Of a DNA stretch of 10,149 bases, positions 1 through 7,261 are shown piece by piece. The position numbers and the translations under genes were made by a program. The stretch is taken from assembly GCA_021779635.1 (NCBI GenBank), contig JAJYAH010000185.1, positions 1-10,149 of the forward strand, written 5' to 3'. How positions within the stretch are numbered: the first letter of the stretch is position 1; every line of letters begins with the position of its first letter. Below the pieces are notes generated by a model, which had not been told where the DNA came from, did not search any database, and worked only from the letters and a program-made list of their open reading frames with translations. This stretch comes from Pseudomonadota bacterium. GTDB lineage: Bacteria; Pseudomonadota; Alphaproteobacteria; Rhizobiales; Xanthobacteraceae.

Positions 1-186
1 CAGAAATTGCACCAGGCCGACCATGCCGAGATCGAAGGCGCTGCCGGTCAGCTCATAGACCTGCCAGCCGATCGCGACCGCCCCGATCTGGCTGGAGAAG
101 CGCGAAAGGCTGCGCGACAGCAGAAACAGCAGAAAGGAACGATGCTTGAGCAGAGCGCCGGCGCCCACGGGCATGACGGAAGACAT
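1..186 (-). CDS. MFS transporter, EntS-like (5' part only)
   Basis: This is the first 62 codons of a membrane transporter that continues beyond the left edge. Read on the minus strand it starts MSSVMPVGAGALLKHRSF, followed by a hydrophobic, serine-rich stretch and the segment IGWQVYELTGSAFDLGMVG. That pattern (a short cytoplasmic start, then a first helix with SRFSSQIGAVAIGWQ) is typical of the EntS/MFS_3 branch of the major facilitator superfamily, which are proton-driven exporters of small molecules or siderophores. The substrate cannot be told from this fragment. I chose the ATG at 186 because an AGGA lies 8 bases upstream; an in-frame ATG at 231 would add 15 residues (MERAWAPNSDSRIRS) and has no visible ribosome site. 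The gene is divergent from the nucleoside transporter. The 170 bases between them (187-356) must hold both promoters, but I could not pick a convincing -35/-10 pair. Confidence 0.8.
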   Translation of the reverse strand, partial: MSSVMPVGAGALLKHRSFLLFLLSRSLSRFSSQIGAVAIGWQVYELTGSAFDLGMVGLVQFL

Positions 187-356
187 CGACCGGATCCTGC
201 TGTCCGAGTTTGGGGCCCAGGCCCGCTCCATATCGCTATTTTTAACGCCGTGGCCGACCCTCGAACCGTTGTCAATGGCCGTGTCGGCAGAGGTGCCCGG
301 CATTGCGCTATGAAGTCCGCCGCTGCCATAATCGCGTGAAGTGGGGCTTCGGAATC

Positions 357-1593
357 ATGCTGCAGCTGCAATCGGCGTTCGGCGTCTTCGCATTGCTGGC
401 TGTGGCGTGGGCGTTTGGCGAGAACCGCCGCGCGGTCTCGCCGCGGCAGGCCGCGATCGGCCTCGGCGTAACCTTTCTCACCGCGCTGGCGCTGATCAAA
501 CTGCCGTTAGTCGCGCACGCCTTCGGCGCTATCAATAATGCCGTCGGGGCGATCTCGGCGGCCTCGCGTGCGGGAACGTCTTTCGTGTTCGGCTATCTCG
601 GCGGCGGCGCGCTGCCGTTCGACCTCAAGGCGCCGGGCGCGGATTTCATCCTGGCGTTTCAGGCGTTGCCGGTCGTGCTTGTGATGAGCGTGCTCACCAC
701 GCTGCTGTTCTACTGGCGGATCCTGCCGCCGGTGGTGCGCGGCATGGCGTGGCTGCTGGAGCACACGCTCGGCGTCGGTGGCGCGGTCGGACTGTCCACG
801 GCCGCCAACATCTTTCTCGGCATGGTGGAAGCACCATTGTTCATCCGCCCCTATCTTGCTCAGTTGACGCGCAGCGAATTATTCCTTGTCATGACCGGCG
901 GCATGGCGGGCATCGCCGGCACCGTGCTGGTGCTCTACGCCACCCTGCTCGCGCCATTGATCCCCGATGCCGCGGCGCATTTTGTGATTGCCTCGGTGCT
1001 CGGCGCGCCTGCGGCCATCCTGATCAGCCTGATCATGGTGCCGGAAACCGAAGAACGCCGCACCGGCGGCGCGCTGGAAGATCCGGACCTGCATGCGTCC
1101 AGCACCATGGACGCCATCGTCAAAGGCACCACGGCCGGACTCGAACTGCTGCTCAACATTGTCGCGATGCTGATTGTGCTGGTGGCGCTGGTGCATCTCG
1201 TCAACGCGATCCTCGGATTGTTGCCCGATATCGGCGTTGCAGCGGATGCTCGGATACGCCATGGCGCCGGTGTGCTGGCTGATGGGCCTGCCGTGGCCGC
1301 AGGCGATCACGGCTGGGGCCTTGATGGGCATCAAGACCGTGCTCAACGAGTTGATTGCCTATGTCGATCTGTCGAAGCTCGGTCCCGACGCGCTCGATCC
1401 GCGCTCACGGCTGATCATGCTCTATGCGATGTGCGGCTTTGCCAATTTCGGCAGCCTCGGCATCATGATCGGCGGCCTCGGCACCATGGCGCCGGAACGC
1501 CGCAACGAGATCAATTCGCTCGGATTGAGATCGATCGTCTCCGGCACGCTGACGACCTGCCTGATGGGCGCGATCGTCGGCGTGTTGAGCTGA
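357..1593 (+). pseudogene. NupC-like concentrative nucleoside transporter, frameshifted
   Basis: Cation-coupled nucleoside uptake permease of the CNT family, broken by a frame change. Residues 1-293 are read from the ATG at 357. They include the N-terminal helices, the gate region, and the family motif GLSTAANIFLGMVEAP (145-160), followed by IRPYLAQLTRSE. After DIG at 1233-1235 this frame gives unrelated arginine-rich sequence to a stop at 1703. The family sequence resumes in another frame at about 1237 as LQRMLGYAMAPVCWLMGLPW. It goes on through NELIAYVDLSKLG and the conserved CGFANFGSLGIMIGG, then GLGTMAPERR, to a stop at 1591-1593. The span is 1237 bases, 3n+1, so one base was gained or two (or 3n+2) lost. 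The joined product would be about 411 residues, the usual family length. A TTG at 303 would extend the N-terminus by 18 residues that do not look like the family. There is no homopolymer at the break. Either a real inactivating mutation or a sequencing error is possible. Confidence 0.85.
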
Positions 1594-1630
1594 CGCCTGC
1601 GGCGTGCGTCGCCCCCGGGATGATGATGGG

Positions 1631-2209
1631 TCACGCCGCGAGTTCGACGGTCCGGAACTCCGCGGGCAGGATGACCTCCAGCAGTTCGCAATTGTCGGCG
1701 TAATCGAGGATCAGATGCTTGATTCTCGGCGGCTGGCTCCAGCAGCTGCCTTCTTGCATCAAGGTCTCGCCCTGCCCTTCCATGTAGGTTTTGACCCAGC
1801 CCTTGAGCACATAGACCAGTTGAAACTCGACCTCGTGGAAATGCAGCTTTGAGACTTCCGCCGGATTGCAAGGCCCGATCAGCCGGATCACATGCGCCTG
1901 CGCCAGGCCCTGGCTGGCGGCGGCGATGCCGAGATCGCGATAATGCGCGTAGCGGCGCAAGCCGTTGGCGACGAAGTCCTCCTCGCGATAATGGCTGATG
2001 GCGACGCGCTGCTTCGGACGACGCGGTGGCTTGGCTGCCGCAAGCGCGCGCACGGTTTTGCGACCTTTGGCTTTGCGATCCTGGACTTGAATTGGTTTTC
2101 GCGATGTGGATTTGGCGGCCGTCTTGCGGGCGACGCCTTTGCGCGGCTGCGATTTTTTCTGCGCGGTAGTCCGGGCCGCGGCCCGCGATGTCGGCTTCTG
2201 CTTGGCCAT
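1631..2209 (-). CDS. Cupin-domain protein with basic N-terminal tail
   Basis: A 192-residue protein of two parts. Residues 1-70 are a low-complexity tail rich in Lys, Arg, Ala and Ser (for example RKGVARKTAAKSTSRKP), resembling histone-H1-like tails. Residues 71-192 are a single cupin barrel. Cupin motif 1 is KLHFHEVEFQLVYVLKGW, with H123 and H125 at the metal-ligand positions and Q130 where most cupins have Glu. Motif 2 fits G-x5-P-x4-H with G154, P160 and H165, and D169 in place of the usual Asn. A metal site with three histidines is therefore plausible. Cupins of this kind can be enzymes or sensors, and I cannot assign a substrate. The ATG at 2209 has a good ribosome site (GGGAG, 7 bases away), so the tail is probably translated. 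The gene lies 88 bases downstream of usg on the same strand and may be co-transcribed. It is convergent with the nucleoside transporter across 37 bases that hold no clear terminator. Confidence 0.85.
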   Translation of the reverse strand: MAKQKPTSRAAARTTAQKKSQPRKGVARKTAAKSTSRKPIQVQDRKAKGRKTVRALAAAKPPRRPKQRVAISHYREEDFVANGLRRYAHYRDLGIAAASQGLAQAHVIRLIGPCNPAEVSKLHFHEVEFQLVYVLKGWVKTYMEGQGETLMQEGSCWSQPPRIKHLILDYADNCELLEVILPAEFRTVELAA

Positions 2210-2219
2210 CGACTTTCTC

Positions 2220-2242
2220 CCTTTCCGTTCGATGCGGAAAGG
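2220..2242 (-). promoter_or_regulatory. Inverted repeat overlapping the cupin gene's ribosome site
   Basis: On the minus strand CCTTTCCG is followed by a 7-base spacer (CATCGAA) and CGGAAAGG, a perfect 8-bp inverted repeat. Its right arm runs directly into the Shine-Dalgarno sequence (AGG of AGGGAG) of the cupin gene, whose ATG is 10 bases on. In RNA it would form a hairpin that partly covers the ribosome site; in DNA it could be an operator. Its function is inferred only from position. Confidence 0.45.
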
Positions 2243-2297
2243 TTAGCACAATTCGAGGCGCGGTGGGCTCGGCGCGCGAGCGCCTTACCCTTGGCAG

Positions 2298-2582
2298 TTA
2301 GTGCAGCCGGAACACGCCGTCGACGGCGCGCAGTTCGGCAGGCTTGATCAGCTTGGAATGGGCGACGGTCACGGAGAACAAAGGTCCATCCAGCGATTTC
2401 TCCCAGAAAGAGAGGAAATCCTTCAACGCCGGAAATTTCGGGAATAGATCGTAATTCTGCCAGACGTAGGTTTGCAGCAGCGAGGGATGATCGGGCATCC
2501 GATAGAGAATTTGCGCCGTCGTCAGCCCGTAACCCAACGCCAGTTTCCGAAAGTCCTCGGAAACCCCAACCTGCGAGACCAT
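2298..2582 (-). CDS. usg: Usg-family protein
   Basis: A 94-residue protein of the Usg-like family (Pfam Usg), a small conserved alphaproteobacterial family of unknown biochemical role. The family core is clear: FRKLALGYGLTTAQILYRMP (11-30), DHPSLLQTYVWQNYDL (31-46), a Pro/Phe/Trp-rich middle with FLSFWEKSLDGPL (56-68), then VTVAHSKLIKP and the closing VDGVFRLH. Length and the FRLH end match the family, so it is complete. I start it at the ATG at 2582 because GGAGG lies 5 bases before it; the in-frame ATG at 2594 lies upstream of that ribosome site and has none of its own. No signal peptide or membrane segment is seen, so it is probably cytoplasmic. It is divergent from groESL and sits upstream of the cupin gene on the same strand. 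Confidence 0.9.
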   Translation of the reverse strand: MVSQVGVSEDFRKLALGYGLTTAQILYRMPDHPSLLQTYVWQNYDLFPKFPALKDFLSFWEKSLDGPLFSVTVAHSKLIKPAELRAVDGVFRLH

Positions 2583-2802
2583 GCCAACCTCCATTGCTGG
2601 AGCGCATTCTCCGAAATGGCCACCGACCGGGAGCCACCCGGTGGAGATGCGCTCACATGAGAGAAATGTGACGCACGTGACCTAGCCATCACAAGCCTAA
2701 AAGTTTAACGAACTGTTGATATTTCAAGCGCTGGCAGCCACTTACCGCGTCTGCTAACGGGACCGCCGAGCGCATCGCTATCGTTAATGATGGCTTCTGA
2801 TT
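2583..2802. other. Non-coding part of the usg-groES divergent region
   Basis: No gene is seen here. Small symmetries are present. ACCGGG-AGCCA-CCCGGT (2626-2642) would form a hairpin in a usg leader on the minus strand. CACAT-GAGAGAA-ATGTG lies at 2652-2668. GTGACGCACGTGAC, a direct repeat of GTGAC, follows at about 2667-2680. The stretch at 2695-2730 is AT-rich relative to the surroundings. The usg promoter must lie here, but I could not choose -35/-10 boxes with confidence. Confidence 0.5.
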
Positions 2803-2829
2803 TTGGCAGCCGTCATATTTGAGTGCCAA
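2803..2829 (+). promoter_or_regulatory. Upstream degenerate CIRCE-like operator
   Basis: TTGGCAGCC, nine bases, then GAGTGCCAA. The CIRCE consensus bound by the HrcA repressor is TTAGCACTC-N9-GAGTGCTAA. The left half matches at 6 of 9 positions and the right half at 8 of 9; the two halves are complementary at 7 of 9. The exact 9-base spacer and the place in front of groESL make it a credible but weak site. It lies upstream of the proposed promoter. Confidence 0.45.
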
Positions 2830-2846
2830 TTTTTCTGCTACAAGCC

Positions 2847-2875
2847 CTTGTCCCCCTGACAAGTCTGGACTATCT
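2847..2875 (+). promoter_or_regulatory. Probable heat-shock (sigma-32-type) promoter of groESL
   Basis: CTTGTC (2847-2852) and CTATCT (2870-2875) are separated by exactly 17 bases. Alphaproteobacterial RpoH promoters have CTTG at -35 and a -10 close to CYTATNT; here ACTATCT (2869-2875) matches all but the first base. A start near 2882 would place the second CIRCE-like element just inside the transcript, the usual arrangement for HrcA repression. It reads as a poor match to the housekeeping consensus. Confidence 0.5.
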
Positions 2876-2889
2876 CCACTTTGGCTGTG

Positions 2890-2916
2890 CTGGCACTCGC
2901 TGGCACAGACTGCCAG
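2890..2916 (+). promoter_or_regulatory. CIRCE operator (HrcA site) in the groESL leader
   Basis: CTGGCACTC, nine bases (GCTGGCACA), then GACTGCCAG. The halves are complementary at 8 of 9 positions and the spacer is exactly 9, as in CIRCE. Against the consensus halves TTAGCACTC and GAGTGCTAA the matches are 7 of 9 and 6 of 9. It lies 44 bases before the groES start codon and just after the proposed transcription start. Binding by HrcA, the heat-sensitive repressor, would block groESL at normal temperature. HrcA control of CIRCE is established for several groESL operons in Bradyrhizobium; the use of this copy is inferred. Confidence 0.65.
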
Positions 2917-2959
2917 AATTTAAAACTCTACAACATCTTCAAAAGCTTAGGAGGACTGC

Positions 2960-3277
2960 ATGAAATTCCGTCCGCTTCACGACCGCGTTGTGGTCAAGCG
3001 CATCGACGCCGAAGAAAAGACAGCTGGCGGCATCATCATTCCGGATAGTGCCAAGGAAAAGCCCTCGCAGGGCGAAATCACCGCCGTTGGTCCGGGTGGC
3101 CGCGACGAAGCCGGCAAGCTGATCCCGATCGATCTTAAGGTCGGCGACCGCGTCCTGTTCGGCAAGTGGTCGGGCACCGAGGTCAAGCTCGATGGCCAGG
3201 AACTGCTGATCATGAAGGAGAGCGACATCATGGGCGTTCTCACCGATCTGCCCGCCGCCAAGAAGAAGGCCGCGTAA
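2960..3277 (+). CDS. groES: Co-chaperonin GroES (10 kDa)
   Basis: GroES forms a seven-subunit dome that caps the GroEL cylinder and, with ATP, encloses an unfolded protein in the cytoplasm. The 105-residue product is full length. It begins [20 protein letters not shown], and the mobile loop that docks to GroEL follows, with the hydrophobic contact [16 protein letters not shown] (23-38). The barrel residues include [31 protein letters not shown] and the closing [13 protein letters not shown]. The tail AAKKKAA is slightly longer than in E. coli, as is common in this group. AGGAGG 5 bases before the ATG fixes the start. It is the first gene of groES-groEL, with two CIRCE-like sites and a heat-shock-type promoter upstream. 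Members of this group often carry several groESL copies; which copy this is cannot be told from the window. Confidence 0.98.
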   Translation: MKFRPLHDRVVVKRIDAEEKTAGGIIIPDSAKEKPSQGEITAVGPGGRDEAGKLIPIDLKVGDRVLFGKWSGTEVKLDGQELLIMKESDIMGVLTDLPAAKKKAA

Positions 3278-3293
3278 GCGCCGAAGCCCGTTC

Positions 3294-5067
<1,774 letters not shown>

Positions 5068-5096
5068 TCCAGGCGTTCAAGCGGTTTCAACAATGC

Positions 5097-5127
5097 AAAA
5101 TCCCGGCAGCGATGCCGGGATTTTTTT
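5097..5127. terminator. Rho-independent terminator of groESL, usable from both sides
   Basis: AAAA-TCCCGGCA, loop GCGA, TGCCGGGA and then seven T. The stem is perfect over 8 bp, or 12 bp if the flanking A/T pairs are counted, with a four-base GNRA-type loop. It begins 29 bases after the groEL stop. Read from the minus strand the stem is followed by four T, so it can also end transcription of the convergent acetyltransferase gene, which stops at 5170. Confidence 0.92.
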
Positions 5128-5169
5128 GTTGTGGGTGAGTTTGCAGTCTGGAAAAAGCCTTTTGAAGCG

Positions 5170-5721
5170 TCATGCGACCAGTGCCCGGCCGCCCTGCAGG
5201 TAACGGCTCTTGCCGATTTCGAAGATAAAATGCGGCGTTGCCCCAGTCGCCTCCCGGGTAAACAGCCCACTGCGCCTGACGCCGCCGATCTTGGTCATCG
5301 CGCCCTGGGAGCGCCAGTTCTGCTCGCCCACCCAGAAGATCACGGTATCGACGAACGTAAAGGCGTGATCGAGCATCAGCCGTTTGACTTCGCGATTGGT
5401 TGTGCCGCCCCAATGGCTGCGGGCGATGAAGGTCCAGCCGATCTCGATTTCGCTTCGCCCGGCGTCATACCCATAATGGCGGCTTGAGCCGATCAGCCGG
5501 CTGGTCGGCCGGTCGACGAATACAAATCCCGTCCTGGAGGCGACCGCACCGTCGAAATACTCCCTGAATGCCGGCTCAGTGTAGCGATCGGAACGGGGAT
5601 GCACTTTCCAGATTTCCGGATCGGAGCCGGCAGCGAACAACTCCGCCCAATCGCCCGACGTCACCGGTCTTACGATCACGGTCGGGCCCGTCAGCGTCGG
5701 TTGAAAATCAGGTTGGGACAT
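5170..5721 (-). CDS. GNAT-family N-acetyltransferase
   Basis: A 183-residue cytoplasmic protein of the GNAT fold in the RimJ/RimL-like subgroup, which move an acetyl group from acetyl-CoA to an amine. The start MSQPDFQPTLTGPTVIVRPV leads into the usual first strand (VIVRPVTSGDWAELF). The central strand and CoA loop are EIEIGWTFIARSHWGG (91-106) followed by TTNREVKRLMLDHAF. A helix-strand with the hallmark NWRSQGAMTKIGG (135-147) follows, close to the NxRSxxAxEKxG of the subgroup. In the CoA loop T107 sits where most members have Gly. The substrate is unknown. The ATG at 5721 fits the family start; a TTG at 5781 would add 20 residues unlike the family. It is 86 bases downstream of the Tlde1-like gene on the same strand and may be co-transcribed. 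It is convergent with groEL and shares its terminator. Confidence 0.88.
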   Translation of the reverse strand: MSQPDFQPTLTGPTVIVRPVTSGDWAELFAAGSDPEIWKVHPRSDRYTEPAFREYFDGAVASRTGFVFVDRPTSRLIGSSRHYGYDAGRSEIEIGWTFIARSHWGGTTNREVKRLMLDHAFTFVDTVIFWVGEQNWRSQGAMTKIGGVRRSGLFTREATGATPHFIFEIGKSRYLQGGRALVA

Positions 5722-5807
5722 GCCGAGGTGATAGCGTCGTTCGGTCTCGGAGCGCAAGCCGCGAGTCGGACCTACGAGCAATCGATTCCGCGAGCGCCCT
5801 GCGCCGC

Positions 5808-6977
5808 TCAGTCTATACTTGCCACAACGGCCAACCGCCTGATGCCCCGGTTCCGATAGGCATTCAGGAAAGCGTTGTAATCCCGAAAGGATACGCAGCC
5901 GTTGGAATCACCCCTCGGACCGAGCATGAAGGTATGCGCGAGCAGACCTGCGCGTCCGTAAATTGCCTCTTCGCCGCCGACGGGATTGAGCCGCAACGCC
6001 GGCACGCCGTGAAACAGCGCCTCGCGTGGCGTCAGCTCGTAAAGATGCGGCGGCGTTACGCCCCGCATTCTGATCCTGGCCGAGCGCGGATCGTCGAGGC
6101 TTGAACCGAGGCCCGAATGCGCTTCCAGCTTGGTACCGTCGGGCAGGTAAACCATGTGCGCGGAGATGTCATAGACCGCGGTCGATTGATCGTAGCGCGG
6201 CTGGGTACCTTCCAGCGCGAGATTCCGGTTCGGTCCAAGCGATGATGTGCTGCTGGCGTCGGCGGAAGCGTAAGCCAGCAGCGAACTCTTAGGTTGCGGC
6301 TTGCCCCACAACCTCTCAACGATCGAGGGCTTGTCCGCGGACGCGATCGACATCACGGCCGCCTTGGCGCGTTGCGCCATGTCGCGGATGGCAGCGCCTG
6401 GACTTTTCGCCGGCGGCGCCTCGGCGGGACGCGACGCTGGCGCGACGGCGGCAACCTGCACCGGCGCGGGCGGCGACGACATCGGCCTGGGCTTTGGCGC
6501 TTCCGCCGATTTCGGTGCGTCGGTCCGCGGCTTCGGCGCTTCCGCCAGCTTTGGCGCGTCCGTCTTCGGCTTCGGAGCTTCCGCCAATTTGGCTGCGTCG
6601 GTCTGCGACTTCGACACCTCGCCTTGCGCGGCCGCCGCCGCAAAGCGATCATCGAACGAGATCGACGGGCCCGGCGGGACCGTTGCGGGCGCGGCAACCG
6701 CCGGCGGCGACTCCACCACAATCGTGCTGTTGGCGACCGTCAGCGCGTTCCGAACCGCAGACGCCGGTCGCTTGACGGAAGCCACATCAAAATTGCCGCC
6801 GGACACGGCCGGGTAAATGCTGGCTCCGAAAACATTGGCATAGACGGTCCAGACACACCCCAGCACGAGGCAGCCAACGGCCACGCCGCCGAGGAAATTG
6901 CGGGAACTGGCTTTCCGGGCTGAACGTCTGGGATGGTGGGCCGTAAAACCATAACACGCACGCGTACTGGTACTCAT
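5808..6977 (-). CDS. Membrane-anchored Tlde1 (DUF2778) domain protein
   Basis: A 389-residue envelope protein. Residues 1-27 are short and basic (HHPRRSARKASSR), followed by one membrane helix, FLGGVAVGCLVLGCVWTVYA (28-47), so the rest should be periplasmic. Residues 60-245 are a disordered Ala/Pro/Lys-rich linker containing a 13-residue repeat three times. Residues 250-389 form a Tlde1/DUF2778 domain: VYDISAHMVYLPDGTKLEAH (268-287), SGLG, then AGLLAHTFMLGPRGDSNGCV (343-362). H287, H348 and C361 stand at the positions expected for an L,D-transpeptidase-like Cys/His active site, with the SNGCVS signature around the cysteine. Such domains cut or exchange the peptide stems of peptidoglycan; type VI effectors of this family are known, but the anchor here suggests a resident envelope enzyme. 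The ATG at 6977 has AAGG just upstream; a GTG at 7073 would add 32 residues. A CtrA-type box lies at 7140-7155. Confidence 0.85.
   Translation of the reverse strand: MSTSTRACYGFTAHHPRRSARKASSRNFLGGVAVGCLVLGCVWTVYANVFGASIYPAVSGGNFDVASVKRPASAVRNALTVANSTIVVESPPAVAAPATVPPGPSISFDDRFAAAAAQGEVSKSQTDAAKLAEAPKPKTDAPKLAEAPKPRTDAPKSAEAPKPRPMSSPPAPVQVAAVAPASRPAEAPPAKSPGAAIRDMAQRAKAAVMSIASADKPSIVERLWGKPQPKSSLLAYASADASSTSSLGPNRNLALEGTQPRYDQSTAVYDISAHMVYLPDGTKLEAHSGLGSSLDDPRSARIRMRGVTPPHLYELTPREALFHGVPALRLNPVGGEEAIYGRAGLLAHTFMLGPRGDSNGCVSFRDYNAFLNAYRNRGIRRLAVVASID
6486..6602 (-). repeat. In-frame tandem repeat, three copies of 39 bp
   Basis: Within the Tlde1-like gene, three 39-base units encode TDAAKLAEAPKPK, TDAPKLAEAPKPR and TDAPKSAEAPKPR (residues 126-164). 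They form a charged, proline-rich linker between the membrane anchor and the catalytic domain. Such linkers often span or bind the peptidoglycan layer. The unit number may vary between strains by slippage. Confidence 0.85.
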
Positions 6978-7139
6978 TCGCCTTGCATCCAGAGTGATTC
7001 CACTTTGTTCCCCTTGCAAGCAGCGTTCGATCACCGGTGTGCCGACGGCACCATCGAACGCAAGCCCGCGCACGATGCGCCGCTTAAGTTCCAGCGGAGC
7101 ATCTCGCAGAGGCGCGAAGCGTCATTAAGGCGACTTTTA

Positions 7140-7155
7140 GTTAAATGCAGATTAA
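7140..7155 (-). promoter_or_regulatory. CtrA-type binding box
   Basis: On the minus strand TTAA, seven bases (TCTGCAT), then TTAAC: an exact match to the CtrA consensus TTAA-N7-TTAAC. It is about 160 bases upstream of the Tlde1-like gene start. A TTAATG 11 bases further downstream could be part of a -10 region. CtrA is the cell-cycle response regulator of alphaproteobacteria. Actual binding is inferred. Confidence 0.5.
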
Positions 7156-7189
7156 GTGCAGGCAGATGTAGGGCGCGGCTAATGCCGGC

Positions 7190-7208
7190 TCGCTTCGGGA
7201 CAAAGCGA
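7190..7208. other. Short hairpin downstream of the GT39-type gene
   Basis: TCGCTT, seven bases, AAGCGA: a perfect 6-bp inverted repeat 54 bases after the stop of the GT39-type gene. There is no T-run on either side, so it is at best a weak or Rho-assisted end signal. The rest of the gap 7156-7261 shows nothing I can name. Confidence 0.3.
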
Positions 7209-7261
7209 CCGCCTCAAAAATGCCTGATTCTGCCATCCCTGCGCGCCCACCACGCCCCGTC

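Noticed and set aside
1888..2637. A 249-codon minus-strand frame spanning usg and the start of the cupin gene
   Set aside because: It overlaps two recognised genes in another frame and translates to arginine-rich sequence without family resemblance.
2718..2735. Possible FixK/FNR box TTGATATTTCAA
   Set aside because: The halves are too close together for the TTGAT-N4-ATCAA pattern.
2890..2906. Possible sigma-54 promoter, CTGGCACTCGCTGGCAC, upstream of groES
   Set aside because: Some groESL copies in this group use sigma-54, but here the distance between the GG and GC pairs is 9 bases rather than the required 10. The same bases fit CIRCE better.
6486..6602. Three regular repeats considered as a CRISPR-like array
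   Set aside because: They are contiguous, have no spacers, and are in frame within a coding region, giving a protein repeat.
6294..6923. Plus-strand arginine-rich open frame across the Tlde1-like gene
   Set aside because: Low-complexity translation opposite the Pro/Lys/Ala repeat linker; no conserved domain. A shadow.
5808..6977. Type VI secretion effector with immunity partner
   Set aside because: Although the domain is Tlde1-like, the protein has an N-terminal membrane anchor, and the neighbouring gene is an acetyltransferase with no features of an immunity protein.
7190..7208. Hairpin considered as an intrinsic terminator of the GT39-type gene
   Set aside because: The stem is only 6 bp and has no T-run on either strand; listed only as a hairpin.
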